Assembly (NCBI RefSeq): GCF_032062135.1
Contig: NC_092868.1
Span: 51,727,798-51,791,797, forward strand
Length of the DNA stretch: 64,000 bases
Reading direction: 5' to 3'
Origin: Pyxicephalus adspersus
Lineage: Eukaryota > Chordata > Amphibia > Anura > Pyxicephalidae
The notes beneath the pieces are model-generated. The model worked only from the letters and a program-made list of their open reading frames with translations, searched no databases and was not told the DNA's origin. Position numbers and translations under genes: made by a program. Below, piece by piece: positions 12,641 through 23,610 of this stretch (positions within the stretch are counted from its first letter, which is position 1; every line of letters begins with the position of its first letter).

Positions 12641-12644
12641 GCTC

Positions 12645-13910
12645 ATTACATTTCACCCTAAAATGACTCAGAAGCTTAGATACCCCTGCTACATCTCCCA
12701 GCAGAGGCTTAGTAGCTCAGTTCACTCTGATCCCTCATTCCAGCAGTGACTCAGTAGCTCAGCTCACCCTGATCCCTCCATCCANNNNNNNNNNNNNNNN
12801 NNNNNNNNNNNNNNNNNNNNNNNNNNNNNNNNNNNNNNNNNNNNNNNNNNNNNNNNNNNNNNNNNNNNNNNNNNNNNNNNNNNNNNNNNNNNNNNNNNNN
12901 NNNNNNNNNNNNNNNNNNNNNNNNNNNNNNNNNNNNNNNNNNNNNNNNNNNNNNNNNNNNNNNNNNNNNNNNNNNNNNNNNNNNNNNNNNNNNNNNNNNN
13001 NNNNNNNNNNNNNNNNNNNNNNNNNNNNNNNNNNNNNNNNNNNNNNNNNNNNNNNNNNNNNNNNNNNNNNNNNNNNNNNNNNNNNNNNNNNNNNNNNNNN
13101 NNNNNNNNNNNNNNNNNNNNNNNNNNNNNNNNNNNNNNNNNNNAGCTCAGCTCACCCTGATCCCTCCATTCAGTAGTGACTCAGTAACCTAGTTCATCCT
13201 GCTACTCCCTAAAAGTGGCTTAGCAGCTTAGGTACCCTGAACCCTCTCCCAACCATGGTTAGTAGCTCAGCTCATTCTGAAAAGCAACTCAGTAACTTAG
13301 GTACCCTTGCTTTCTATCTCAACAGTGGCTCAGCTCACCCAACTCTCTCCTCTCTCTCCTCCTAGCAGTGACTAACCAGCCCAACTTATTTTGTCCCACC
13401 ATTAGCTATGACACTGTGGCTCAGCTTCCCCGCTTCTCCCTCCAAAGTGACTCTGTAGTTCATCTTTATCTACCTGACCTGCATTGCAAGCAGTGACTCT
13501 GCAGCTCAGCTCATCCTGTCGTCCTTTCCAATAGATACTCATCAGCTCAGCTCTCCCTGCACTCATCTTACAACAGAGACTCATCAGCTCACCTAATCCT
13601 GCACTTGCCTTCTAACAGAGACTCGACAGCTGAGCTGACGACCTTTTCACAGCAGTTACTCAGCAGCTCAGCTCCCTTTGCTCCAACTTCCCAGCAGTGG
13701 CTTAACAGCTCAGCTCATCATGTTCTTCTTTCCAATAGCTCAGCTCCCCCTGCACTCACCCTCTAACTAAGACTGATCAGCTCAGCTCCCCCTGCACTTA
13801 CCTAACAGAGCTGAGCGGATGACCTTTTCACAGCATTTCCTTTTCACAGCAGTGACTCAGCAGCTCAGTTCAGCCTGGTCCTCCTCCCATGAATGAATCA
13901 GCAGCCTTCT
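12645..13910. repeat. Minisatellite array, ~45-50-bp units, spanning a gap
   Basis: Degenerate repeats of CAGTGACTCAGTAGCTCAGC followed by TCACCCTGATCCCTCCATTC. The first block (to 12784) and the block after the gap (from 13144) share the same phase of words, so the array runs through the N stretch. Units diverge toward CAGCTCAGCTCCCCCTGCAC after 13500. Confidence 0.85.
12785..13143. other. Assembly gap (359 N)
   Basis: Unresolved bases inside the minisatellite, presumably because tandem units could not be assembled. True length is unknown. Confidence 0.99.
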
Positions 13911-14424
13911 GAACTTTAATGTAGGCACAAAAAGGACCTATGGGGGAAGATGCAGGGGTAGCAAAGTTCATAAGAGAATAACTTAAACAACTTCACCTTT
14001 TGCCTTTGATTTTGATGATGAATTTCCCCAGAGTACCTGCAGCTACATAGGTCATTGAACGTTTTTCTTTTCTTTAAAGCTCATTTATTGCTTGTTAAGG
14101 GTAGGCAAACACTCACCTACCCCATGATCACCAAACACGGATTTATTTTGTTTACTGCAGCTCCAATACCCTACAATGCCTTTACAGTGTTCCTATTTTA
14201 CTTTCCTCTAAATCCAAAACCCGAGTACTGCACATTCTCCAGGATAAACCATTTTCCACTTAAGTATGTGTTGCTGATCTCCCATAGCTTTGCGCAGAGA
14301 CCGTCCAGCACCGCGGCCCTGTGCGCTGTGCACCTGGTGGGAGACTGATGAACTCAGGAGGATTTTCTTGTAAAAAGTAACACTAAAAATAGCAGCCCCT
14401 GTGGGTTTGATCGCTCCCTACTGC
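13911..14424. other. Spacer, no gene seen
   Basis: A 97-codon plus-strand ORF (14055-14348) shows no domain motif or supporting splice sites. No recognised repeat. Confidence 0.4.
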
Positions 14425-14640
14425 TTTCACTTTGACATCTCTGCTTCTTAAAACTTGCTAAGTTGTGATTGGCCGAAAAAGTGGATGCAAAGCTACACAG
14501 TTCTTATAACTTTTTTATACTTTTTTTTTGACAGAATTATTATTCTCAGTGCACACTTGCTAATGGTTTTTTGTTGGTCCAGCACCAACATACTTCATAG
14601 TGCTTTAGAGAAATATTCTTCACCTTGAATACTAAGCAAC
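14425..14640 (+). repeat. Interspersed repeat family G, copy 2
   Basis: Parallels 10128-10335: TCTGCTTCTTAAAA, GATTGGCCGAAAAAGTGGAT, TCTCAGTGCACAC, CATAGTGCTTTAGAGAAAT and CACCTTGAATA in the same order. Confidence 0.75.
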
Positions 14641-16170
14641 TCTTGTGATTGGACATTGAAGGAGCATGATGGAGTCATCACTCTGCTATGCCTCCTGTCA
14701 ACAAACTCTTGTGTGTGATACAATGGAAACACCATGCACGGCAGTGGAACCACAATGTCTTACAGTGCCTCCTGCCCTCTCATTGGCTGGACTTACACTT
14801 GCATGTGCAGTGTACTTTCCATAGGCATAAATATTAAAATAGCAGCTCCATTTTCTAAATGCCAGACTTTTGTGGCTGCAATACTCACCTTTAACCTGGA
14901 GCTGCCCCCCCTCCCTCAAAGTACTTCCTTTTAACAGCTAAATGCCCTTTGTCTCCTGAGTTGATGTCCAATGATGCCCTGTGTCACCTACTTTAAAATA
15001 CTTGTGAGAAACTGTTAATGCAGGATACCGTAAGCCTGTCCCTGAGGGGGCATTACCACTGTTCTCTTCAAATATAATGCGGGGGGGGGGGGATGCTAAT
15101 ATACAAAACATATGCTCCCTTGTGATTGGAGAGTTCTGGCTTTGATCAAGGAGCATATGACCTCTGCAGAAAGACCACTGCTTCCACACAGAGAGAAAGG
15201 ATTCCTCTCTGAAGCATCCTGGCAGGTAACAGACTGTTCTGCACAGGATGTGATTGCTTTCTATAGGAAACCTTGACATTTTTTTTACCTTTTTATGTCC
15301 TGAAATGTATTTAGCTGAATAAAACCAAAAGTTCAATTGGAATTTAAAAAAGAGAAAATGAACAAAACAATTGCCCATATCAGCCCATAGCAGGTGGTAT
15401 AGAAACGACAGCTGCAATCTGATTGGTTACTACAAGGAGAGCAGATAACTTATTTTATTGTAGTTTTTATTACTGGGGTATGAGCTGAACACCACTCACG
15501 TATCACAGACAATGAAAACTCTTGTATATACTCGGCCGTCCTCGTAGCTGCCAGTTGGATCAGCCTTAAGGCATGTTAAATGCCAGCGCAATAAAACCAT
15601 TACAATGCGCTAATGTGAGGCAGCAAATAAAAAACGTCCCAATGTCACCTTAATCTAAAGTAAAGACAGCCCGTTATTCACCTAAGTTCACTTAAGATGG
15701 CAATAGCTGGTGCTCTTCCCAAGGGTGGCTAAGTTAATGCGGCGGCGTATTGCTCCAAGTCCTCCTGACTTTAATTTATATAAAGAATTATAAAGATTTA
15801 TATACAACCTGTCCTAAAAATATTGCCCATTTCCTTTCATTTCTCCAACTTTATCTGCAAGTGAAAAAATAAAGAGCCACACACCATTTTATTGAAAATG
15901 CTGCAGGGATGCACCACGTTTCTCCCTTCATGCAATATACCAAAAGCCCCAATAGGGGGCGAAATGCTTTTTTTTTTGTAAAAGCTTTATTGCTCTAGAT
16001 GACATAACAAAAGTCTATCATAGGATCTCCTCCTCTGACGCGTTTTTTACACCAGTGAAGGATATTTCTGGCTGGTATCCCAGGCTTCTTCCCAGACTGT
16101 GCACCCAACCCAGGTCAAAGAAGTAGCATTTCCCTACCCAGAAAGTATCCTGTCTGTGCTATTAAAGAAG
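14641..16170. other. Spacer with repeat-like text, no gene seen
   Basis: The minus-strand ORF 14938-15417 (159 codons) has no recognisable domain and overlaps a poly-G tract. The words TGTGATTGGA and AAGGAGCAT recur at about 14645 and 15121, suggesting a dispersed repeat. 15950-16050 contains a CGAAATGC...GACGCGTTTT pair resembling the GAAACGCG motif elsewhere. Confidence 0.35.
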
Positions 16171-16602
16171 TTAAGCTGCGTACACACTTCCAGTTTTTAT
16201 CGTTGGAAATGAACGACGAACGAACGATCGATTGGGCAAAAATTGTTTGTAAAAAAAGTAACCAACGACGCCGACGAACGAGGATAGTCGTTGGAAATGA
16301 ACGACCGGACCGGCGGATCGGATTGGACGACGATCGTTGACCATCTATGGTGTACGGTCGTTCATTGATCGTCCATGGTCTGAGCATGCGCGGTGAACGA
16401 ACGTTCGCTCACTTCCTGTGGTGCACGTCACTTCCTGTATCGTTCAAACGATCGCATCTATCGTGTGTACAATATCTTTGAACGATCGTGTCGTTATCTG
16501 TATGTACAGGATCGGTGCAATACGATCGTTCGCAGATATCGTGCAGGATCGTTCGTCGTTCGTTTACCAACGATAAAAATTGGAAGTGTGTACGTAGCTT
16601 AA
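16171..16602. mobile_element. piggyBac-like MITE with TTAA target duplication
   Basis: A 432-bp unit including TTAA at both ends. The terminal inverted repeats are about 50 bp: the left begins GCTGCGTACACACTTCCAGT and the right, reverse-complemented, begins GCTACGTACACACTTCCAAT; both continue into TTTTATCGTTGG. TTAA duplication is the hallmark of the piggyBac superfamily. The interior is rich in ACGATCGTT words and has no transposase, so the element is non-autonomous. Confidence 0.8.
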
Positions 16603-16717
16603 GAGATTCTCTGAACTGATCTCTCTTCTAGTAAGGTCTATTTTTATAATACCGGTTCTTATCAATGAAGCTAAAATTGATTAAGTTGCTTATTAAATAT
16701 TAAAAAAAATGATTGTA

Positions 16718-16880
16718 TATACTTGAGTATAAACCAAGATTTTTGATCTGAAAATACTATTAAAAAATAATCTTGGGTTTGAACCTAGTCATATCGCTAC
16801 AAGGTGCTGTGTCTGTGTATAACATATTTATAACAAACCCATTATTTTTGTTACATACTTTATACCAGACACAGCACCAC
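16718..16880. repeat. Foldback fragment with hairpin
   Basis: The interval 16804-16832 (GTGCTGTGTCTG...TATAACA) pairs with 16849-16877 (TGTTACATA...CAGACACAGCAC), forming a stem of about 29 bp with a short AT-rich loop. The preceding TATACTTGAGTATAAACCAA resembles termini of the palindrome at 17123-17695. Confidence 0.6.
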
Positions 16881-17122
16881 CTACTGGTGGCCAATAATAG
16901 TGCACAAAAGATCATTTAAGAGCAAGTGACCCATCATAACCAAAAAAACTGACAACATATTTACCTGTAAAAAAATTGAAAAATATACAGGCTGAGCCTA
17001 TGTAATTTTATTTTCCCCCTGTGGATGTATTAATTTGCAATAATTTTATTGGCATATCTTTTTATGACTATTTTGAATGTTAGAAGTGATGAGTACATTT
17101 TGTGTCTTAGAGTCAATGGGCC

Positions 17123-17695
17123 AGGATGTATCATATGCCATCTCTATCATGAAATTTGAAGCAGATCATGAGAAGGCTATGGCATCCAAAGACACAGGGG
17201 CCCATCCTAGCAATGTTTCAAATTACTGAATATACTCAAATATAAACCAAATTCAATTCAATCATCCAATTCAAATGTAGACCAAAAAACTAATGTTACT
17301 TGAGAAAACTGGCCTGATTCATTAAAGCTCTTTAAGTCTGAAGAAGATAGACTATTTTGGGAGAACCTGGGTGATCCAGCAAACCTGGAACTAATACCAA
17401 AACTAACATCTAATTAACAACTAATATCAAATGATTTTTAAACAATCCATTCCAGGGTTGCCTAATCACTCACATTCTATCATGACAGTTTATCCTCTTC
17501 ACTCTTGGAGAGCTTTAAAGACTCAGGCTGATGTATCCTGTTTTCTCAAGTAAAGTTGGTTTCTCAGTCTATATATGAATAATATTGGTTTATATTCGAG
17601 TATATCTAGTAATTTGAAACTTTGTCAGGGTGGGCCCTCTGGGTCTCATGGTCTGTTACAAATGTGGCGGTAGAGATAGCATATGATACATCCTG
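17123..17695. mobile_element. Nested palindromic element, ~570 bp
   Basis: Outer arms: AGGATGTATCATATGCCATC at 17123 pairs with its reverse complement ending at 17695. Middle arms: CAAATATAAACCAA (about 17238) pairs with TTGGTTTATATTCG (about 17585). Inner arms: ACTTGAGAAAACTGGCC pairs with CTGTTTTCTCAAGT, and TTAAAGCTCT with AGAGCTTTAA. The innermost part (17311-17530) is a family F MITE seen elsewhere in the window, so one foldback element appears inserted near the axis of another. Confidence 0.7.
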
Positions 17696-17741
17696 TAAAC
17701 AGAAGCAGTCAAATAATGCTACACCCATAAAATAAGATTAT

Positions 17742-18330
17742 TATTAAATAGGATTTATATAGCGCGAACATATTACGCAGCGCTGTACATTAAATAAGGG
17801 TTGCAAATGACAGACAGATACAGACAGTGATACAGGAGGATGAGAGGACCCTGCCCCGAAGAGCTTACAATCCAGGAGGTGGGGGAAGTATCACACAATA
17901 GGATAAGGAAAATGGGATGGTGTGAAGTAGTGAAGGGTTTTAAAGACAGAAGACGGGTAGGTGAGTATGAAAAGATGGGTTTTGGGAGCTCTTTTAAAGG
18001 AGCAGAAAGTAGGAGCAAATGAATAGGATGAGGAAGACCATTCCAGAGAGTTGGGCAGCTTTAGAGAAGTCTTGGAGCCGTGGGTGTGAGGAGGTTATGA
18101 GTGAGGAAGTCATTAGTAGGTCATTGGAGGAGTGAAGAGAGCGGCTAGGGGGAGTATTTTTTTTATCAGGTCAGAAAGGTAAGTGCGACAAGAACTGTGG
18201 AGGGATTTGGAGGTAAAGAATTTGATTCTAAGGTGAAATGGAAGCCAATGAAGAGAACTATAAAGAGAGGCAGCAGAAGAGGAGCGGTAGGAAGGATGGA
18301 TGAGTCTGGCTGCAGCATTCTTAGATTAGA
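17742..18330 (+). repeat. Interspersed repeat family A, longest copy
   Basis: Starts with AGGATTTATATAGCGCGAAC, then GCAGCGCTGTACATTAAATA, GAGAGGACCCTGCCCCGAAG, AGCTTACAATCC, and continues into GAAGACGGGTAGGTGAGTA, AGACCATTCCAGAGAGT, GAGGAAGTCATTAGTAGG and GATGAGTCTGGCTGCAGCAT. Other copies in the window are truncated versions. The reverse strand is open for 81 codons (17773-18018), a repeat artefact. Class not determined. Confidence 0.85.
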
Positions 18331-19018
18331 AAATAGCCAATTTTTGCATGCTTTAGTAACATTACAGTATTGAAATGAATAAAGGTGAAGAAAGGAGGAT
18401 TAAAAGTGAGAACTTGAAAAGAGCAGTAGTCCCTATGAACATTATTCTTTGTTGCAAGAACAGAATCTCAGTTACAAATCTGGATTAGTATGCTACAGCT
18501 GAAGCTGTGTGTACATGATGGAGACAATGCATTTAAGCAGCCCAAGTTGAGCGCCTGTACAAGTTATGTACAAGTTATGTAGGAGCTTCTGTGATTAATG
18601 GGTGTATTAGTCCTTCGCTATCAGTGGCATTTCACCCCTGCGTGCTGTACAGGAGGAGGCCATGTACAATTTATTTTCACGTTGGCGCTGGAAGAGATCT
18701 TAATCTCTGGTACATGCAGTGGAGGAGGCATTAACGACCCCTGGCAATATCCCAAAGAATGGCAGAATTATCTCAAGTATTTGCAATAAATTCCCGCTAT
18801 AGAAAATAAATAGCAGAGCTTAGGTGGTGATATTTCCTTAAAGGTGCTATGGCTGCAATTGCATAATCTGGGTATGGAACGGAGAGGGCGTCAGGCTCTA
18901 AAAAGTTTTTATTTTAAAGTATGTCTGAAAATCAAACTTTTTAATAGGTTCTTCTATAGAAAAATACAATATTAATTGCTGTCCGTGTCCCTGCAGGGTA
19001 GGGCGCCCTCATTTGGGC
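18331..19018. other. Spacer, no gene seen
   Basis: No domain-bearing ORF, RNA gene or clear repeat between the family A copy and the SINE. Confidence 0.4.
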
Positions 19019-19350
19019 AGCATGGTGGATCAGTGGTTACCACTCTTTGCAGCACTAGGTCCTAGGTTCATATCTCAGCCAGGATGCTGCCTGCATGGAG
19101 TTTGCAGGTTCTCCCCATGTTTGTGTGGGTTTCTTCTGGGTACTCTGGTTTCCTCCCACATTCCAAAAACATGAGGTTTGGGTCATTGGCTTCCCCCCAA
19201 ATTGTCTTTGGATTGTAATAATGACATATGACTATGGTAGGGACATTAGATTGTGAGTCCCTTTGAGGGACATTTAGAGGCATGACTATTGGCTTTGTAC
19301 AGCGCTGTGTAATATGAAGGTGCTATATAAATACTGTGTAATAATAATAA
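19019..19350 (+). mobile_element. tRNA-derived SINE-like element
   Basis: Head: CATGGTGGATCAGTGGTTAC matches a tRNA-type A box (TGGCTCAGTGGTTAGCAC in better copies), followed by a degraded B box. Body: TGCATGGAGTTTGCAGGTTC, TTTCCTCCCACATTCCAAAA and GACATATGACTATGGTAGGG. Tail: GCTATATAAATACTGTGTAA followed by TAA repeats. At least seven more full or partial copies occur in the window. Confidence 0.85.
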
Positions 19351-19904
19351 TTTGTCCTGGTGGCCATTGCTAAGGATTTGTCCTGGTGACAAGCGGCTAG
19401 CACACAATTATACCTTTAATACTAATTGTTGCTAGTGGCAAGCACCTAATGACTCCTAGTTGCATGTGGGCAAGCACTCACCACCTGGAATGAATAGGAG
19501 AATTACCTATTCTAGTCCTGTGGACTTCAAAGGAAGAAATCTTACCTGCAGGTCCTCCTAGGTGAACTTCTTACTGATCTTCCTATAATGATTTGGGGCC
19601 ATTGTTCTACTTGTGTAAAGCAATCCTGTATGCTTTCAGTTCCAGGAAATGTGTAATATAATGAATCTTTTTATGGGTACAGAACCTTAACAGAATCTAG
19701 CTAACTTTAGGCAATATACTAAAATAAGCTGGATGAACGTTTTGCAAACCTGGCAGCCACAGGTGATCAGGGCCAACTTGTTTCTCCATTAAGGTAGGGA
19801 TTTAGGAAAATGCAATATGGCATTTGTTGATTTGTGATGCCACATGGACACATCAGATTGATTTTCCAACCAAAAGAATGCAGAGAATCATACATATTAA
19901 AATT

Positions 19905-20110
19905 ATTAATGTTATATTACAGTATTTATATAGCGCCAACATATACACAGCGCTGTAAAAAGACCATAGTCATGTCATTAGCTGTCCCTCAATGGGCCAC
20001 CAATCTAATGCCCCTACCTCAGTCATATGTCATTTATACAGTCTAAGTCTAAGTCCTCAATTTTGGGGAGAAGCCAATTAACCTAACTGCATGTTTTTGG
20101 AAATGAGATG
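19905..20110 (-). mobile_element. SINE-like element, 3' half
   Basis: Reverse copy: AGTATTTATATAGCGCCAAC, CATAGTCATGTCATTAGCTG, AATCTAATGCCCCTACC, then GCCAATTAACCTAACTGCAT. The tRNA-like head is missing. Confidence 0.8.
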
Positions 20111-20429
20111 TAGTGCAGTGTGCAAACACATATGACCCATGACACAGATATTCTGTTCACCACATGGCTTCTTTAAACTATTTAACATAGACATGTGCAA
20201 CAAATATTAAGATGTTCCTAAAATATAGAATTTGCTTGTTCAGTTTTGAGTTTAGTTGTGCTCCAGCTGTGCTTTATCCATTGGCTGAAAATAAAACAAA
20301 ACCAAATATCCCTTGAGTCGGTTTAAATACAAAGTGTTCATGATTGGCTACCATGTACCGTTGACAGATAAAATATTTTAAGAACTCTCTCAGTCCAGAG
20401 AAAGGCAATTTAATAGCTTTTGATCATCT

Positions 20430-20852
20430 TCATAAATTCTTATTTTCTTCTTCATACCTTGTACAAGATAAATGTATAGCAATATTTCTTCTCTGTAATT
20501 TATGCCAAAGTTCATCTTCCAGAGAGTAATTTTCAGGGCCGAGCCTGGCCCAGAGCACAGTTTTTGCAGGAAACAAACGTACTGATTTATCACACCATCC
20601 ACACCCACTTAAGTTTGGCCTTGATAATGAAACGGTTCTTTCATCCTCTGGAATCTCTACAAGATATTTGGATTTGAAAAACCATGTCAAGGATTTGCCT
20701 ATCACAGACTGATAATACAGATGTATTGCAGGTCCTGAAGACTTAAGGCACCTGAAAGTGCAAGGCTGGGCAACTTTACCTATTAGAGATAGGAAGAGGG
20801 TTACAACAAGGTTAAGCTTTAAAACGGATCTGAGCCCAACCCCTAATTGCAA
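20430..20852 (-). CDS. Unrecognised 140-codon ORF, possible exon or pseudogene
   Basis: I do not recognise this protein. It opens with Met and has a hydrophobic stretch at residues 13-25 (LNLVVTLFLSLIG), followed by a segment with scattered Cys (residues 31, 35, 88, 91 and 129) and charged C-terminal residues ending in a normal stop. Codon usage looks more protein-like than that of neighbouring ORFs. On the minus strand a good polypyrimidine-AG (CCTCTTCCTATCTCTAATAG) ends at residue 24, so the true coding part might be an exon starting there, with the hydrophobic stretch being merely a translated pyrimidine tract. It lies antisense to, and upstream of, the MEGF6 EMI exon. Alternatives are a chance ORF or a decayed retroposed fragment. 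Confidence 0.25.
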   Translation of the reverse strand: MQLGVGLRSVLKLNLVVTLFLSLIGKVAQPCTFRCLKSSGPAIHLYYQSVIGKSLTWFFKSKYLVEIPEDERTVSLSRPNLSGCGWCDKSVRLFPAKTVLWARLGPENYSLEDELWHKLQRRNIAIHLSCTRYEEENKNL

Positions 20853-20984
20853 TTATATATAAAGGAAATTTTAAAACTTGTTTTCAATTTTATTAGAAAA
20901 AATGGTGATCCTTCCATGAACATCCAGTGCTATGTCAATGCCTCCTAATCATGATCCTACACTGTTACCCCGCCACACATTCCT

Positions 20985-22255
20985 TGTGAAGACATGACAC
21001 ATTGGGCGGACATGGTCCATGGTTGTCTCTATGAGAATGCCATTCCAAGATGGGCAGGAACTTACTAAAGCGGTCAAAATGCCCAACATACCAAGGTTGG
21101 TCCAATGACCCAAGTGTCACCTTTGACCAGACTACAAATAGGAATGCCAGGCAAAGCACAAACATGCTAAGGTGTTGGAAATGCCCAACGTACCAAGGTG
21201 GTCAAAAATGATTTTTCCTATCGATGCCAGGAGATCCCAACATTGGAGATTCCAATACGTATAAAGAGGTTGACTTGCTTCATCAGGCTAAAAAATTACC
21301 CAAGTATCACCTTAGACTAACAGGAAAAAAGAACTCCAAGCAAAGCACAAACATACTAGGGTGGTGGAAACGCCCAACACACCAAGATGATCAAAAACAA
21401 TATTTCCTATCTATGTTGAAAGATCCCACCATTGGAGACCCCAACACATATAAAAATCCAGGGATAGACTTATTTTACCAAGCTTGGTTTATGACCCAAA
21501 TATCACCTTGGGTTAATGCAAAGCTCAAACATGCTAAGGTGCTGGAAATGCCCAACATGCCAAGGGGGTCAAAAATATTTTTCCTATCTATACTGAGATT
21601 TCATCACTGGACAACCCAACATACCAGGAGAGCCCAACACATATAAAAAGCCAGGGGTTGACATATTTTACCAATGTCAGTCTAAGACGTAAGTGTCACT
21701 TTGTACTAACAAGTAATAGAACTCCAAGTAAAGCACAAACATGCTAAGGTTTTGGAAATGCCTAATATACCAAAGTAGTCAAAAGTGATCTGTGCTATTT
21801 ATTCCAGAAGATCCCACCATTGGACACCCAACACATAAAAAAGTAAGGGGTTAACCTATTTTACCAACCTCAGCCTATGATCCAAGTAACAACTTGCATT
21901 AACAAAAATAGGAACGCCACACAAGGCACAAGGAACGCCACACATTTGCTAAGGTGGTGGAAATATCCAACACACCAAGGTGGTCAAAAATGATTTTTCC
22001 TATCAATGCCTGGAGATCCCAACATTGGAGATCCCAATACGTATAAAGAGGTTGACGCTAAGGTGGTGGAAATATCGAATATGGCAAAGTGGTCAAAAAC
22101 GATCTTTCCTATCTATGCTAACGATCCCGCCACTGGGCACCTCAACATGCCAGGAGACCCCAACATGTATAAGAAGACATGGGTTGACTTATTTTACCAA
22201 GCTCGGCCTATGATCCTTGGCCTAAGAAGAAATAGGAACTCCAAGAACAGCACAA
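20985..22255. repeat. Tandem array, ~180-210-bp units
   Basis: The landmark GCTAAGGTGGTGGAAATGCC (with variants) recurs at about 21167, 21355, 21534, 21739, 21949 and 22056. Each is followed by CAAGGTGGTCAAAAATGATT, TTTCCTATCTATGCCAGGAG and ATCCCAACATTGGAGA. Spacing is 107-210 bp with internal deletions. The array stops about 200 bp before the EMI exon. ORFs within it (21224-21646, 22006-22395) are repeat-driven. Confidence 0.88.
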
Positions 22256-22467
22256 ACTTGATTACAGGTCTTTTAAAAGAAACCATTATTCTCTTCTTAT
22301 ATTATTCACTGTCTGCTTTTTGGATACATTATTTTAGATCAGAGAGATCACCACAAATAAACATTTATAAATACAAATCATCTTGTATAAAGTAGTTCAT
22401 TGAAATGAATAACTTACTCTTGGCAGCTAACTCAATTTTTTCATACATTTATTTTTCTTTCTTTTAG

Positions 22468-22602
22468 GCCCAATGTGTGTCCAGAGAAGGAGCTGACCAT
22501 AGTGGCTCACAAACAGCCAGTGGTGGAAGCCTACAGCCGAATGGTCAAGGTGTGGAAACCGGGATGTGGTGGGCAGATGTGGTGCGTTGGGTATGAGCGG
22601 AG
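22468..22602 (+). CDS. MEGF6: MEGF6 exon encoding first half of the EMI domain
   Basis: A 135-bp exon bounded by a strong acceptor (TTTTTCTTTCTTTTAG) and donor (AG|GTAGGT). It enters with one base completing a codon and leaves in phase 2 (AG of an Arg/Ser codon). The 44 whole codons begin PNVCPEKELTIV and end VWKPGCGGQMWCVGYER. The NVC start, the V-W-K-x-G-C block and W-C-V-G-x-E-R are what I recall of the N-terminal EMI domain of MEGF6, an extracellular multi-EGF protein; MEGF10/11 and EMILIN EMI domains fit less well. EMI domains mediate protein-protein contacts in secreted or matrix proteins. Human MEGF6, as I recall it, has a Cys after Gln-Pro where this exon has Val. The downstream phase 2 intron agrees with the MEGF6 layout. 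The signal-peptide exon was not found. Confidence 0.85.
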
Positions 22603-22974
22603 GTAGGTGAAGTTTCGCAATTAGCGGAGGCTCCACAGTTAAGACATTTCTACAAAATATAATTTATGGTTAAATATGTTCTCTTGTAAAAAAAATACAG
22701 CTGTATCGCTCTGCTCCAGGCAATTACAAGGAAGTCCTGGTTTCATGTTGCTCACTTGTTTGTTAATTGCTCCGTCTGTGATAGTATGACTGATCTGCCA
22801 TGCATTTTGAGAAATAGAAAAACTAAGAAGTTTCCAAAGACAAATTTGCAATCTGTGGGTTTTTTTCTTCAGTGGAAACAACTTTGGGTTTGGCCAATCC
22901 ATTGACAATCACAATAAATTTAGAATAATGGGCGTGCAACAGGGGTAAAAATAGAGAAATGTAAAGAATACCAC

Positions 22975-23055
22975 TGCACCAGGGCCCCGGATCCTCCTCA
23001 GCCAACAAGGGGCTCCAAGTCAGTTCTGCTCAGGAGCCAATTGTTGCCAAGTCCA
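22975..23055 (-). repeat. Interspersed repeat family D, fragment
   Basis: CAGGGCCCCGGATCCTCCTC plus GGGGCTCCAAGTCAGTTCTG in reverse orientation, as in the copy at 4095-4260. Confidence 0.65.
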
Positions 23056-23108
23056 TTACTGGTATGTAAATTGGTAATTTGGATATAAAAAGAAATGGTA
23101 AACCTCAA

Positions 23109-23399
23109 TTATTATTACACAGTATTGATTTATTACGCTGTACAAAGTCCATAATCATGTCACTAGCTGTCCTTCAAAAGGAGCTTGCAATCTAATGCCC
23201 CTACCTTAGTCATAATTCTTTAATACAGTCACTTGGGCAAAGCCAATGACCTAACTGCATGTTTTTGGAATATGGGAGGAAACTCACACAAACACCGGGA
23301 GAACCTGAAAACTCCATGCAGATAATGTACTGGCTGAGATTCGTACCTGGGACCTAGAGCTGCAAACACTACAGTGCTAACCACTGAGCCACCGTGGTA
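23109..23399 (-). mobile_element. tRNA-derived SINE-like element
   Basis: Reverse copy running from ATTATTACACAGTATT through CATAATCATGTCACTAGCTG, CTAACTGCATGTTTTTGGAA and GAACCTGAAAACTCCATGC to GCTAACCACTGAGCCACC, the reverse of the A-box head. Confidence 0.85.
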
Positions 23400-23499
23400 C
23401 TCAGGATTTTGTTTGCCCCATACAGGACAGAACCAGGTGTATAAATTGATTTGTTTCTTTAGATTTGAGATTTATTCCTTCGCTTCATGTTCCAAAAAC

Positions 23500-23610
23500 A
23501 CATGGGAGTCTATTGATAGATGTTTTCAGCCAAGATTCACCCAACGTTTACCCAAACTGTGAAAAATGGATTCATTTAGAAAAATGTACAAATCATGAGT
23601 AAAATGTGTA
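23500..23610. mobile_element. Foldback MITE family E copy
   Basis: GATGTTTTCAGCCAAGATTC with ACCCAACGTTTACCC matches the copy at 4325-4430. The right arm is degraded. Confidence 0.45.

Noticed and set aside
14938..15417. 159-codon minus-strand ORF
   Set aside because: Irregular composition, crosses a poly-G tract, no domain; probably chance and repeat-derived.
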